Source of the DNA: Sphingopyxis sp. JAI108
GTDB taxonomy: Bacteria > Pseudomonadota > Alphaproteobacteria > Sphingomonadales > Sphingomonadaceae
Direction of reading: 5' to 3'
NCBI RefSeq assembly: GCF_013410105.1
Contig: NZ_JACCCJ010000001.1
Location: 124,001 to 188,000, forward strand
DNA: 64,000 nt
Shown here: positions 52,523-62,018 of the stretch, piece after piece
How the letters are laid out: each line of letters starts with the position of its first letter
Numbering within the stretch: the stretch's first letter is position 1
Notes under the pieces: generated by a model
Told to the model about the DNA's origin: nothing
The model's input: only the letters and a program-made list of their open reading frames with translations
Database searches by the model: none
Position numbers and translations under genes: made by a program

Positions 52523-53425
52523 TTACGCCGCCCGTTGGTGGCGCGCGTAGAGTCCCGGAGGCATGCCGACATGCCGCAGGAAGGCAACACTGAAACTACT
52601 GGCTGAGCCATAGCCGACCCGCTGGGCCACCTCAGCGATCGGTGTTTGTCGATCCCCCAGCAATTGTTTCGCCAATATCATACGCCAGTGCAGCAGATAT
52701 TCCATCGGCGCCATGCCCACGGTGCGGCGAAAGCGATCGTAGAACGCCGATCGCGACAACGCTGCCGCCTTGGCCAATCGCTCGACCGTCCAGGCGGCGT
52801 TTGGTTCATCATGAATGAGCCGTATGGCGATTGCGATGCGATCGTCGCCAAGCCCGCGAAGCATGCCGCTCGGGCAATCGGGTCCCGTCGCGCGCAGCGC
52901 TTCGATGAACAATATCTCCATGAGCCGGGCGAGGATCACCTCTCGCCCCGCGCGTTCGGCCCGCGATTCGTCCGCTGCAAGCTGGAGCAGTGTGGTCAGT
53001 CGTTCATTTCCGCGCGCGTGGATCAGCGACGGCAGGAGCGACACGAGCAGCGCCGCATCGGTGGAGCCAAATGTACAATAGCCGACGAGCATTCGCAGGT
53101 TGGGCTCTGCTGCAGGATTGCCGATGCGGTACACGCCGGGACGCATCTGGATCGGCACGCTGTCCAGGCCGCGAGCAGGGGCGGGGTCCAGGCTGGTGAA
53201 GGTGAAATCGAACGCGGCGGGGATCAGCAGGAAGTCACCGCCAGAAATGCGAAGCGGTGCGCGGCCCTTGATCTCCAACTGGACAGCGCCGTCGAGCACC
53301 GCGCAGAAGAATGGCGTGCCTTGCTCTGAACGGCGGATGCGCCAGGGGCCGGATGCCTCGGTGAGTTTGGCGAAAGACAGGTCGGGCCTGAGCAGGCCGA
53401 CGATCTGCGTAAGAGGATCGGTCAT
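52523..53425 (-). CDS. AraC-family regulator with cupin sensor domain
   Basis: 300 aa from the ATG at 53425; 162 residues of upstream open frame overlap the divergent SDR and are rejected. The N-terminal half is a cupin_6-type sensor (FFCAVLDGAVQLEIKGR, GDFLLIPAAFDFTF). The C-terminal half has both helix-turn-helices: AKAAALSRSAFYDRFRRTVG and AQRVGYGSASSFSVAFLRHVG. It diverges from the SDR at 53517 across 91 bases, so shared control of that gene and of itself is very likely. The effector is unknown. Confidence 0.9.
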   Translation of the reverse strand: MTDPLTQIVGLLRPDLSFAKLTEASGPWRIRRSEQGTPFFCAVLDGAVQLEIKGRAPLRISGGDFLLIPAAFDFTFTSLDPAPARGLDSVPIQMRPGVYRIGNPAAEPNLRMLVGYCTFGSTDAALLVSLLPSLIHARGNERLTTLLQLAADESRAERAGREVILARLMEILFIEALRATGPDCPSGMLRGLGDDRIAIAIRLIHDEPNAAWTVERLAKAAALSRSAFYDRFRRTVGMAPMEYLLHWRMILAKQLLGDRQTPIAEVAQRVGYGSASSFSVAFLRHVGMPPGLYARHQRAA

Positions 53426-53516
53426 TTCCGGACGTTCGCTAACGAAGATTGGATATTCGATTGTAGAGTGTCCGGGCGGAATGTCTATCTGACAGCATGC
53501 TACGACAGGAGATATT

Positions 53517-54263
53517 ATGCCCACTATCTTGATTACCGGATGCTCGTCGGGCTTCGGCTTGGAGACCGCACGCCACTTCGCAGAGCGGGGCTGGGACGTC
53601 ATCGCCACCATGCGATCGCCGCGCGAAGACGCGCTGCCGTCCTCTGATCGCATTCGCGTCTTGCCGCTCGACGTCACCGACGCCGCGAGCATCGCTTCGG
53701 CCATCGCACAAGCAGGGCCGGTCGACGCGCTCGTCAACAATGCCGGAATAGGGTTCCTCAACGCACTCGAGGGCACGTCGATCGAGACCGCACGCGAAAT
53801 CATCGAAACGAACACGCTCGGTACGATAGCGATGATGCAGGCCGTACTTCCCCAGATGCGCGAGCGCGGCGCCGGCGTGATTGTCAATGTGACTTCGTCC
53901 GTGACGTACAAGCCCTTGCCGCTGCTGTCGGTCTATACGGCGAGCAAGGCGGCGGTGAACGCATTCAGCGACAGCGTCGCCATCGAGCTCGAACCGTTCG
54001 GCATCCGTGTCCGCGTCGTCTTGCCGGGCCGGGCGCCGCAGACCAGCTTCGGTGACAATGCAAGGTCGCGCCTGACCAGCGGGTTTCCCGAACCTTATTC
54101 CGAACTGGTCCAGCAGGTTTTCGCCGGTTGGGAGCAGGATGCGGGACCGGTAACTTCGGTGAACGATGTTGCCGAGGCGGTCTGGCAGGCGGTCACCGAC
54201 CAAGGCTCGCCGACGCACATCCCGGCGGGCGCGGACGCGATCGCCTGGTCGAACGGGAGCTGA
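53517..54263 (+). CDS. SDR-family oxidoreductase divergent from AraC
   Basis: A 248-aa short-chain dehydrogenase of the classical type with TGCSSGFG at about 7-14, NNAGIG at about 82-87 and YTASKAAV (catalytic Tyr-x3-Lys) at about 141-148; the Ser is in VTSSVTY. The C-terminus does not carry the usual TVDGG block, and the layout fits retinol/17-beta-hydroxysteroid-like dehydrogenases of the SDR superfamily. AGGAGATATT precedes the ATG. It is the likely single target of the AraC gene at 52523. Confidence 0.9.
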   Translation: MPTILITGCSSGFGLETARHFAERGWDVIATMRSPREDALPSSDRIRVLPLDVTDAASIASAIAQAGPVDALVNNAGIGFLNALEGTSIETAREIIETNTLGTIAMMQAVLPQMRERGAGVIVNVTSSVTYKPLPLLSVYTASKAAVNAFSDSVAIELEPFGIRVRVVLPGRAPQTSFGDNARSRLTSGFPEPYSELVQQVFAGWEQDAGPVTSVNDVAEAVWQAVTDQGSPTHIPAGADAIAWSNGS

Positions 54264-54306
54264 GATAAGTGGGGGTGGCTATCGATCGATAACCGCCCCG
54301 CTTATC
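54264..54306 (+). terminator. Hairpin between the convergent SDR and MDR genes
   Basis: A long inverted repeat runs from GATAAG (54264-54269) to CTTATC (54301-54306), with nearly complementary centre GGGGGTGGCTATCG / CGATAACCGCCCC. It begins immediately after the SDR stop and could serve as a shared bidirectional end for both converging genes. No T-tract follows. Confidence 0.5.
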
Positions 54307-54386
54307 CGGCTATAAACGGGATAGGGCTCGGACCTTCGTCCACCTTCGCATATACCGCCCGTCCCGCGCCCTATCTCGCCGCGAGC

Positions 54387-55364
54387 CTAGCCCGCTATTT
54401 CGATCGCGACCTTGCCGCGAAGCCCGTGGGAGGCTCTGTTCTCCAATAGGTCATGGGCCTCGCCCATCCGCGAAAGCGGCAGTGTCGCGCCGATGATCGG
54501 CCGCACGAGCCCGCGTTCGACAAGTTTTGTGAGCGCATCCAGCTTGCCGCGATTCTGACGCGTGAACACGAAATGATAGGTGGCATTGCGGCCCCAGGTC
54601 TCGATAAGATTCTGCGGCTGGGCAATGTCGACGATGCTGACCACGCGCCCGAAGTCCGCCAGCGCCAGGGGGCTTCTGGTCAGCGCATCGCCGCCGATCG
54701 TGTCGAACACGATATTGACGCCTTCCCGATCGGTGTAGCGCGCCACCGCTTCGACATAGTCTTCGGATGTGAAATCTATCACCTCATCCGCCCCAAGCGA
54801 TCGCACCAGCTCATGGTCGGTGCTTCTCGCCGTCGTGATGACCCGCGCCCCCATGGCCTTGGCAAGCTGAATGGCGATGGTGCCGACGCCTCCGGCCCCG
54901 CCGTGGATGAGGACGGTCTCACCGACAGCGAGTTGCGCGCGCGTGACGAAGGCTTCCCACACAGTTCCTCCGACGAGCGTGAGGCTTGCTGCTTCGGGAT
55001 GGGAGAGGTTCCTCGGCTTGCGGCCGACGAGTTCGACATCGGCAACATGCTGCTCGGCATAGGAGCCCGCACCCCCGAAAATCTTCGGCGTGTAATAGAC
55101 ATCGTCGCCGGGCTTGAACTCGGTCACATGCGATCCCGCTTCCTCGACAACACCGGAAATATCGTGGCCGATGATCGCGGGTAGCGGTACATGATCGGCA
55201 TAGTCGCCGCGGCGGATCTGGTAATCGAGCGGATTGAGGGCAGTCGCATGGACGCGCACCCGCACCTGCCGGGGACCCACTTCCGCAACGGGAACGTCGC
55301 GCATTTCAAAGGCATCATAACCTCCAAAGCGGGTCAGCACCGCCGCCTTCATCATCTTGGCCAT
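54387..55364 (-). CDS. NADP-dependent MDR oxidoreductase
   Basis: A 325-aa medium-chain reductase without zinc ligands. AAGGAGC lies seven bases before the ATG at 55364. Family features are [12 protein letters not shown] at about 45-56, [12 protein letters not shown], and the cofactor site [19 protein letters not shown] at about 150-168. It belongs to the quinone-reductase-like branch that includes enoyl reductases. It diverges from the LysR gene at 55597 across 232 bases. The LysR is its probable regulator, as with the QorA-type pairs common in proteobacteria. Confidence 0.92.
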   Translation of the reverse strand: MAKMMKAAVLTRFGGYDAFEMRDVPVAEVGPRQVRVRVHATALNPLDYQIRRGDYADHVPLPAIIGHDISGVVEEAGSHVTEFKPGDDVYYTPKIFGGAGSYAEQHVADVELVGRKPRNLSHPEAASLTLVGGTVWEAFVTRAQLAVGETVLIHGGAGGVGTIAIQLAKAMGARVITTARSTDHELVRSLGADEVIDFTSEDYVEAVARYTDREGVNIVFDTIGGDALTRSPLALADFGRVVSIVDIAQPQNLIETWGRNATYHFVFTRQNRGKLDALTKLVERGLVRPIIGATLPLSRMGEAHDLLENRASHGLRGKVAIEIAG

Positions 55365-55596
55365 TGTTCAAGCTCCTTCACATCAAGTTCGAAATGCATG
55401 GCCGCTTGGGGGTTCAGTCCAACGACCACGCGATGAAGAGCTATTTGACTTTCAGACATTCAAAGCGGTAGGCGCATGAAAAAGGAAGCTCTTTCAAAAG
55501 TCATTTGAAAATGTAGCCTATGTGTCATCCTCAGCGGCGAAGCGGATGTTCGATGCGTGGCGCTCTGCCGGCGCCGCACTATGACGGGAATGGACG

Positions 55597-56511
55597 ATGG
55601 ACTTCGACGATCTGGCCCTGTTTGTGCGGATCGCGCAGCTCGGGAGCATCAGCGCCGCGGCCCGCGATCGCGGCATGACGCCGGCGGGAGCAAGTGCACG
55701 TCTTGCATCCTTTGAGAAGCATCTCGGGACGCGCCTCTTCCACCGGACGACCCGCATGGCGACATTGAGCGAGGATGGTCAGGCTTTCCTGCCGCATGCC
55801 GAACATCTCATCGACGCGTCAAAGGTCGCTCGCGAGGCCCTGGGAGGCGGGCAGGCCGTGCCGCGCGGCACGCTGCGGGTCGCGGCTCCCTCCTCCTTTG
55901 CACGGATGCACATCGTGCCCGGCTTGGCCGCGTTCGTGCAGCGTTATCCCGACCTTCGGATCGACATGCGATTGTCAGACCGGGTTGTCGATCTTGTTGA
56001 AGGTGCGTTCGACGTCGCGGTCCGCTACGCCGATCTTGGCGATTCATCCTTCGTCGCGCGGCGAATTGCGCCCGACCGCCGGGTCCTTGTTGCGTCGCCT
56101 GACTATCTTGAACGCTGCGGCCGACCGCGTCGGCCCGCGGATTTGGACGCCCATGATTGTCTCGTCGTCGGGACCCTTGATCTCTGGTCCTTCAGGGGCG
56201 CGGCGGGAGAAAGCATCGAAAAGCGCGTTGCCCCGACATTGCGGATCGACGATGGCGAAGCGGTGCGCGATGCAGCCTGCGCGGGGCTCGGGATCGCGCT
56301 GATGGCAACATGGTGTGCCGCAAATGAGCTCCGCACAGGTTCGCTTGTGCCCGTTCTCGCGGAGTATCCGCTCATCTCGACCCAGACGCTTTGGGCGCTC
56401 TATCCCAGCTCACGCGAGTTGGCGCCAAAGGTCAGGGTGTTCATCGACTGGCTTGTCGAGCGCTTTTGGCCCGAACCTTATTGGGACGAAGGACTGGACA
56501 TCCTGAGTTGA
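55597..56511 (+). CDS. LysR-family regulator divergent from the MDR oxidoreductase
   Basis: A 304-aa regulator: FDDLALFVRIAQLGSISAAA with recognition helix RDRGMTPAGASARLASFE. The effector domain begins around residue 92 (GTLRVAAPSSFARMHIVP) and has the CrgA-like arrangement. It is divergent from an MDR oxidoreductase and shows no close similarity to the 48167/61034 pair. The target assignment rests on position only. Confidence 0.88.
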   Translation: MDFDDLALFVRIAQLGSISAAARDRGMTPAGASARLASFEKHLGTRLFHRTTRMATLSEDGQAFLPHAEHLIDASKVAREALGGGQAVPRGTLRVAAPSSFARMHIVPGLAAFVQRYPDLRIDMRLSDRVVDLVEGAFDVAVRYADLGDSSFVARRIAPDRRVLVASPDYLERCGRPRRPADLDAHDCLVVGTLDLWSFRGAAGESIEKRVAPTLRIDDGEAVRDAACAGLGIALMATWCAANELRTGSLVPVLAEYPLISTQTLWALYPSSRELAPKVRVFIDWLVERFWPEPYWDEGLDILS

Positions 56512-56644
56512 ACGATGTCCCCGGCGGCGGGTGGCGCACCTTGCTCCCGTTCATGAGGCCGCGGCGACCAGTTGCTCGATGAAAATTGCGCGGCAAGGTC
56601 CACCACACGACCAGTGGGTCATCGGGACGACGTCGGCGAGCGGT

Positions 56645-57103
56645 TCAGGTGATTAGCTGGGCAAGCTCGATCAGGTTGCCGAATGGGTCCGCGAAGAAGG
56701 CGAGCCGGCGTCCGATCGCTTCGACAACAAACGGCTCGGCCACGATCTCTACCCCCCGCTGGCGCAGTTTTTCGACGGTCAGATCGACATTATCGACGGT
56801 CAGGCAAAAATGATGGTAGCCGGAGTAGGCAAGGCTGTCGCCGAGATCGGCATAGGGCCGCACGTCCTGCGGAGGCGGTTCGCCGCCACCCAGGATTTCG
56901 ATCCAGAAATGATCGTCGGCGGGCGGCGCGATATATGCGAGCTTCTGGTCGCCGTAGCCCCACTCGGCGACCAGGCGGAAGTCGAGCTTCTCGATATACC
57001 AGCGCTTGACCGTCTCAAGGTCGGGGGTGCGAACTGCGACATGGTGGCCGCGCATGTCCGCAAAGGGCGAGGCGCGGAGCGCCGGGGGAATGACGTCAGC
57101 CAT
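56645..57103 (-). CDS. VOC-superfamily (glyoxalase/dioxygenase-fold) protein
   Basis: A 152-aa metal-binding protein with two beta-alpha-beta3 modules. Candidate metal ligands are His at GHHVAVR, Glu in FWIEILG, His in YHHFCLTV and Glu in NLIELAQ, the standard paired arrangement. The group includes glyoxalase I, extradiol dioxygenases, epimerases and fosfomycin-resistance proteins; this short form could be any. It follows an amidohydrolase on the same strand, with a hairpin in the 116-base gap, so it may be transcribed apart. Confidence 0.88.
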   Translation of the reverse strand: MADVIPPALRASPFADMRGHHVAVRTPDLETVKRWYIEKLDFRLVAEWGYGDQKLAYIAPPADDHFWIEILGGGEPPPQDVRPYADLGDSLAYSGYHHFCLTVDNVDLTVEKLRQRGVEIVAEPFVVEAIGRRLAFFADPFGNLIELAQLIT

Positions 57104-57177
57104 GGTTCGTCTCGGAAATGGGGGTTGAAGGGGGGCGTTTTAGCCGGCGCGGAATTAGTCGCAAACGGCCTGGGGCG

Positions 57178-57215
57178 GGCGCGAAGATTGCGTCCAATGA
57201 AGCAATCTTCGCGCC
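57178..57215 (-). repeat. Perfect 14-bp inverted repeat after the amidohydrolase
   Basis: GGCGCGAAGATTGC (57178-57191) and GCAATCTTCGCGCC (57202-57215) are exact complements around a 10-base loop, beginning four bases beyond the amidohydrolase stop (transcribed right to left). It is likely the mRNA end of that gene or a processing hairpin. A T-tract is missing on either side. Confidence 0.55.
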
Positions 57216-57219
57216 GTTG

Positions 57220-59025
57220 TCATTTATCCCCATAATAGCTGCCGAAGGAATTCGATGGGGACCAGGCGGGCAGAGCCGCGGGCAGTTTCGGCGTCTGATC
57301 GCTATAGTCCTGCGCTCCGAACACGACCCTCCCATCCATGATCGTCAGAACCGACGAGATGGATCCGATCTGATTTTCGGGCACGGTGAAATAGTCTCTG
57401 TCGAGGACCGCGAAGTCCGCCAGATTGCCGGGCGCGATGACGCCGAGTTCGGCTTCCGCATTCATGAACCAGGCGCCCCCGCTGGTGAAGAGTTTCAATG
57501 CCTCGGTGCGCGAGAGGCGGTTGCCATCGGCCAGCGCCTGCGATCCCGAAACGGACTTGCCGGTAACCATCCAGCTTATACCGACCCAGGGATTGAAGGT
57601 CGCCGCCCGGAATGCGTCGGTCGTCATCGCCAGGGGAATGCCGCTATCGACAAGGGCGCGCAGGCGCGGCGTTTCCAGTGCCTTTTCGAGGCCATGGGTC
57701 TTGATGAAACCATCGGCATGGAGCGCCATCTTGGCGTCGAGGGCGATACCGCCTTTCAGCCGCTTTACCCGCTCGATATTCTCCGGGCTGATCGTTTCGG
57801 CATGCTCGAGGCTCCATCGCAGACCGTCGAGCGGGACCGTTTCGTTCACCTTCTCGAGCGCGTCGAGGAAGGGCGTGATATTCTCATTGTAGCTGATGTG
57901 CATCCGGAAGGGGATGCGCCGCTTGATCAGCTTCGCCACATCCTGCTCGACGAAGCGGCGCATCTTTTCAGGCTCGATGACGACGGCCGGGCGATCGAAA
58001 TTCTCATGGTCATGGACTTCTCCGGCAAGCACCTCGCCAGCGCCGCGATATTCAAGGCCATGCGCGAGGCCGGGGTGCAGATTTTGTCCCGGGCTTATCG
58101 GCGCCGCTTTCGTGATGGCCTCGATCTCCAGATCGACCATGTTCACCGGCCCGCCATCGCCAAGTTGAAGATCGACAAATGGCATTCGCACGTTGAGGCG
58201 GTTGTCGCGCGCAAGAACATCGACCCTGGCCTGGGCTTCGGGATAGGGCCACCGGCCGCCATTATCGATGATCGACGTTACGCCGAACCGGTTCAGGCCA
58301 CGAATGGAGTAGATCATCGAGCTGACTTGTTCGTCGAAACTGGGCTGCGGAACCATCGCCTCCAGCGCGAGAAACAACCAGGTGTAGCCGTGAACGACCC
58401 CGGTGGGGTCGCCCTTGCCGTCCCGCTCGATCTCGACGTCGGGCAACTGAGGGAACCGATCGGTTCCGAGGCCGAGCGCCTCCATCGCCTTCTTGTTCAA
58501 ATAGGCTCGGTTATAGGCATATTGAACGATCATCGGGCGGTCGGGGACCGCCTTGCGCAGTTCGGCCAGCATGGGAAAGCGCTTCTCTTCGAACTGGTAG
58601 GGCGACCAGCCGCCGATCACCTTGACCCACTGACCCTCGGGCGTGCGCCGTGCCTGTTCGCTCAGCATCGCGAGCGCGCCGCGAAGCGTAGGCACGCCAT
58701 CCCAGCGCACATTATAGTTATAGGCGAGGTCGTTGAGGACGTGCGTATGCGCATCGACGATGCCAGGAATGAGCCTGCGGCTGCCCGCATCGATCACCTT
58801 GGTCCGCGCATTTTTCAGGCCGACGATTTCGGCATCCGAACCGACGAGATAGATGCGGCCATCCTTAACCGCCAACGCCGATGCTTCGGGCTGGGCACGA
58901 TTTCCGGTGAAGATTTTTGCATTGATTACGATCAGATCGGCGCCGGGGTTATCGGGCGCCGATTGTGCCTGAGCCGCTGCGAAGGATATGGTCGCTGCGA
59001 AAGCGACGACTAGTTTTCTGATCAT
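57220..59025 (-). CDS. Exported YtcJ-like amidohydrolase
   Basis: A metal-dependent hydrolase of 601 aa in the YtcJ group of the amidohydrolase superfamily. The ATG at 59025 (after GGGGATAAA) starts a signal peptide MIRKLVVAFAATISFAAA; an upstream TTG is unlikely. The N-terminal metal motif is DAHTH at 91-95, further His residues lie in FRMHISYNE and SLEHAETIS, and the distal Asp is in TTDAFRAA, with TDAP being usual. GALAMLSEQARRTPEGQWVKVIGGW-type spacing is typical of the group (seen here as QWVKVIGGW). It could hydrolyse an amide, formamide or lactam in the periplasm. It is followed on the same strand by the VOC gene. Confidence 0.88.
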   Translation of the reverse strand: MIRKLVVAFAATISFAAAQAQSAPDNPGADLIVINAKIFTGNRAQPEASALAVKDGRIYLVGSDAEIVGLKNARTKVIDAGSRRLIPGIVDAHTHVLNDLAYNYNVRWDGVPTLRGALAMLSEQARRTPEGQWVKVIGGWSPYQFEEKRFPMLAELRKAVPDRPMIVQYAYNRAYLNKKAMEALGLGTDRFPQLPDVEIERDGKGDPTGVVHGYTWLFLALEAMVPQPSFDEQVSSMIYSIRGLNRFGVTSIIDNGGRWPYPEAQARVDVLARDNRLNVRMPFVDLQLGDGGPVNMVDLEIEAITKAAPISPGQNLHPGLAHGLEYRGAGEVLAGEVHDHENFDRPAVVIEPEKMRRFVEQDVAKLIKRRIPFRMHISYNENITPFLDALEKVNETVPLDGLRWSLEHAETISPENIERVKRLKGGIALDAKMALHADGFIKTHGLEKALETPRLRALVDSGIPLAMTTDAFRAATFNPWVGISWMVTGKSVSGSQALADGNRLSRTEALKLFTSGGAWFMNAEAELGVIAPGNLADFAVLDRDYFTVPENQIGSISSVLTIMDGRVVFGAQDYSDQTPKLPAALPAWSPSNSFGSYYGDK

Positions 59026-59194
59026 TTTATCCCCGTTCAACAGATTTATTGGAATTGTGCCCAGTCAAGGGCGGCGGCTTGAAAATCGCGGCCATGCCTC
59101 GACGACGCGGTGCGACGTCGGAACGGCTTTCGTGGCGACCGAGCGGCGTCGCCAGCGATACAATGCAAGAGATGCGTGCCGGCTGTCGCATGGG

Positions 59195-60679
59195 TCAAAA
59201 GCGGAAGGTCGCTTGGGCGCCGGCCATCTTGATCGTGCGCGCAGGGCCGGTGTCGCGAATGAACGGGCCCGGATCGAAGGCGCTGAGCGAAGCCGTCAGG
59301 TTCATCTGGGGGGTCGCTTGCCAGCTTGCGGCGAGCTCGATCTGCTTGCCGATAAAGCGTGCGTCGCTCTCTTTACCGCTGCGCACGAGCAGTCCGGGAA
59401 GGGAGTAGATTCCGTCGTTCCTGCTTTCCCGCCAATAGGCCACCCCGGTTAGCGACACCGCGATGTCCTTATGCGGATGAATCGAGACGGTCGGCCGCAA
59501 GTGAATGAGGTTCCGCGGACCGATTGGCGACAAGGCGCCGAAATATTTGCCGTTCGGAAAAAGGGCGTTGAGCGTCCCAAGCTTCGCGTCGTTCGGGTCG
59601 TCATCGCCCGAGACGATATCGGCGGTGAGGCCGATCGTGGGCCGCAGCGGCGCGTCCCGGAAGCGATAGCCTGTCTCGGCTCCCGCGCCCCACGCCGCCG
59701 ACTTCTGGCCGGCAAATCTTCCGCGCTGTAACGCTGCCTCCACGTTCCAGTAAAAGGCGCCGTCGTCGCCGAATATTCTGGAACCGAAACTGTGCGCCAC
59801 CTGCCTGCCGGCCCCTTGGTCGAAGACCGCGTTCCGGTCTCGCAGGCCGATATAATAGACATCGATTCCGTTCGCGCGCTTCGTGTCCAGCCACTGGGTG
59901 GCATAGAGGCCCCATACCGCCTTGCTCCGCGAACGCCGGTCGTTGAATGCCCCGGCCTTGGTATCGACCGGCTGAAGATGAAACGCCGTCACTCGCCGCG
60001 TAGCCCCGGTGAGGGTCGCTTCAAATCCATCAAAAGGCAGCGGAACGCCGGTCCCGTAGCGCCTGTCGATGAACCGTCCCGATCCCAGCGACACGAGCTT
60101 GCGCCCGGCGGACAGGCGCAGCGACGCATCGCCGGGCGCTGCGACTTCGACGTCGACAAACGCCTGCAGCATGTCGACGCCGGTGGTGTCTGCGGGGCCT
60201 TTCGGCCTGTCTGTTCCCGTGATTGCCGAGAGGATCGGCTGCGCAAACAGGCGAAGCTTGCCGAGATGAAGATCGGCATAAGGCATCAGGCGATGCCAAG
60301 CATAATCATCGTTGCCTGAAGATCCCCAATTTACATTCCGATAGGCTTCGTAGCGCGATCGCGCCTCGACGCCGGTCGTCAGGTAAATCCGGCCGTCGTC
60401 GCTGAGGGGAATATATTTAAAGGGCTCGGTCCATTCCCCCCTGCGATTTTCCGGATCCGCGAGATCCGACCAATCTTCCGAATAGCGTTCGATGGTCAGG
60501 GTCGGTGCCCGCTCCAGATTGGTTGAAACCTGCGCATCTGCCGCGAAAGGCAAGACCGGGAAGGCGGCAGCGGATATGATCCTCGCCAGCAGACCAGTCT
60601 TGCGCCTGCCGCAATGGCCCGATGCCGGATGGCTTGTCGCCCCCCCGAATTTGCGAGGCAGCATAGTAAGCTCCGACAT
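59195..60679 (-). CDS. Alginate-export-type outer-membrane porin
   Basis: A 494-aa beta-barrel protein. The ATG at 60679 was chosen; longer open frame upstream (69 residues) is not coding and ATG 60664 is a close alternative. Residues about 26-49 form a signal-peptide-like stretch ending ADA-Q. The rest alternates polar and aromatic strands (YLTTGVEARSRYEAY, LRLFAQPILSAITGTDR, YWNVEAALQRGRFAGQ) and ends in the classic porin terminal Phe (AQATFRF). The motif TTGVEARSRYE is typical of AlgE-like alginate-export-domain porins. Proteins of this type in degraders often import aromatic acids or sugars. It shares a strand with the amidohydrolase (169-base gap) and diverges from a LysR gene. Confidence 0.85.
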   Translation of the reverse strand: MSELTMLPRKFGGATSHPASGHCGRRKTGLLARIISAAAFPVLPFAADAQVSTNLERAPTLTIERYSEDWSDLADPENRRGEWTEPFKYIPLSDDGRIYLTTGVEARSRYEAYRNVNWGSSGNDDYAWHRLMPYADLHLGKLRLFAQPILSAITGTDRPKGPADTTGVDMLQAFVDVEVAAPGDASLRLSAGRKLVSLGSGRFIDRRYGTGVPLPFDGFEATLTGATRRVTAFHLQPVDTKAGAFNDRRSRSKAVWGLYATQWLDTKRANGIDVYYIGLRDRNAVFDQGAGRQVAHSFGSRIFGDDGAFYWNVEAALQRGRFAGQKSAAWGAGAETGYRFRDAPLRPTIGLTADIVSGDDDPNDAKLGTLNALFPNGKYFGALSPIGPRNLIHLRPTVSIHPHKDIAVSLTGVAYWRESRNDGIYSLPGLLVRSGKESDARFIGKQIELAASWQATPQMNLTASLSAFDPGPFIRDTGPARTIKMAGAQATFRF

Positions 60680-61033
60680 GTGTCCGTTCTCTGCAGCACG
60701 GATGCTGCCGCCGACCTGCGACCCGGTCGCCATCGGCCGAGCCCCACCGGGCTGCTCGACAGCTGCCTCGCCCCCGAATGGTTTCGGCCCGGCGACCGCC
60801 AGCCGCCGAAATGCTTGATGATCGAACAGAAGGAAGAATGACCCCCTATCGGTCGGAAGCGGATTTAGTCCATGGAGAGGGGACACAGATTTTTCCTTGC
60901 GCGCCGTTTTTTGAGAAGTGGCCTAGGGTTAGCAGGGCACCCCTGTGTCGATTTCCAAGCGACTAGTGCCATTGCCTTTTACCCTTGGGTAGACCATCAG
61001 AACGCCACACCGTGTCGCGCAAAAGGGAACGAT
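60680..61033. other. 354-base divergent control region of porin and LysR
   Basis: It holds the promoters for the porin (minus) and LysR (plus). Open frames run through it on both strands but are extensions of the real genes. The part nearest the LysR gene contains AT-rich tracts around 60870-60920 that may include a promoter. No clear LysR box or -35/-10 pair was fixed. Confidence 0.35.
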
Positions 61034-61972
61034 GTGCAGATAGAGGAACTGCGGACCTTCGTGGAGGTAGCCGACGCCCGCGGCATTACCGCAGCAGCCC
61101 GCCGGCTTGGCGTCTCGAAGTCGATCGTGAGCCGGCGGCTGGCCCGGCTTGAGCAGAATCTGGGTGTTCAATTGCTCGCGCGGACAACGCATGGCGCGGC
61201 CCTGACCGAAGCCGGCGCGACATTTCGGGATTATGCGGCAAGGGTCTGCAGCGAAATTGACAATGCAAGGGAGATCATTCTTCCCTGGGAGGATGTCCGC
61301 GGCCGGCTACGGGTCGCCGCCCCGCTTTCCTTCGGTCCGACGCACTTCTCTCCCGTCTTTTCGCAGATGGCGCAGCGACACCCGGACCTTCATATTCACG
61401 CCGACTACAGTGATCGGTTCGTGGATATCGTCGCCGAAGGCTATGACTGCGCCATTCGCGTCGGCCACCTGCGCGATTCGACCCTGATTGCAAGACGTGT
61501 CGGCCCCATATTCGGGAAGCTGGTCGCAAGTCCTGCCTATATCGAGGCGCACGGTGCTCCCGAAACGCCGGACGAGATCGTGCATCACGAAGCCATCATG
61601 CAAGGCACCGAGACCTGGCAATTCATGGACGGCGAAAATATCGTCCCGGTGAATCCCCGTGGGCGTTACAAGGCCGATAATGGAATATCCCTCGTGACAG
61701 CGGCGCTGGATGGGGTCGGGATCGCCTATTTGCCGGAAGCGCTCGTCGCGGATCACATCGCTTCGGGAGCGCTGGTGCCCATCATGACGCGTCATCCGAT
61801 TCCGCCAGCGGGGATCTTCGTCGTAAGGCCGCCCAGCCAGCATCCCTCCCGAAAGGTGCGAATTCTAACCGATATGCTCATCGAACGCTTCGGGCAGTCG
61901 GGCATCGGTGCGAGCCTTGCGGACGCTGACGAGCAAGCGAAAATATCGGTGAGGAATAGCCGCAACATCTGA
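61034..61972 (+). CDS. LysR-family regulator (paralogue of 48167), GTG start
   Basis: 312 aa. The conserved domain begins with a GTG at 61034 (V-QIEELRTFVEVADARG) following AGGGA; the ATG at 61032 is out of frame. The recognition helix is RRLGVSKSIVSRRLARLE, and the shared phrases with the gene at 48167 extend over nearly the whole length. The C-terminal 35 residues (from about 277) are a non-conserved tail. It diverges from the porin and is the prime candidate to regulate the porin-amidohydrolase genes. Confidence 0.88.
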   Translation: MQIEELRTFVEVADARGITAAARRLGVSKSIVSRRLARLEQNLGVQLLARTTHGAALTEAGATFRDYAARVCSEIDNAREIILPWEDVRGRLRVAAPLSFGPTHFSPVFSQMAQRHPDLHIHADYSDRFVDIVAEGYDCAIRVGHLRDSTLIARRVGPIFGKLVASPAYIEAHGAPETPDEIVHHEAIMQGTETWQFMDGENIVPVNPRGRYKADNGISLVTAALDGVGIAYLPEALVADHIASGALVPIMTRHPIPPAGIFVVRPPSQHPSRKVRILTDMLIERFGQSGIGASLADADEQAKISVRNSRNI

Positions 61973-62018
61973 AGCCGGGCGGGGGCCTCGGCTTCTGGCT
62001 TCTTGTTCCGGTCAAAGC

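Noticed and set aside
57118..59013. A 631-codon open frame on + opposite the amidohydrolase
   Set aside because: It is even longer than many real genes but reads as His/Arg/Asp-rich shadow of the high-GC antisense gene, which has a signal peptide and full metal motifs.
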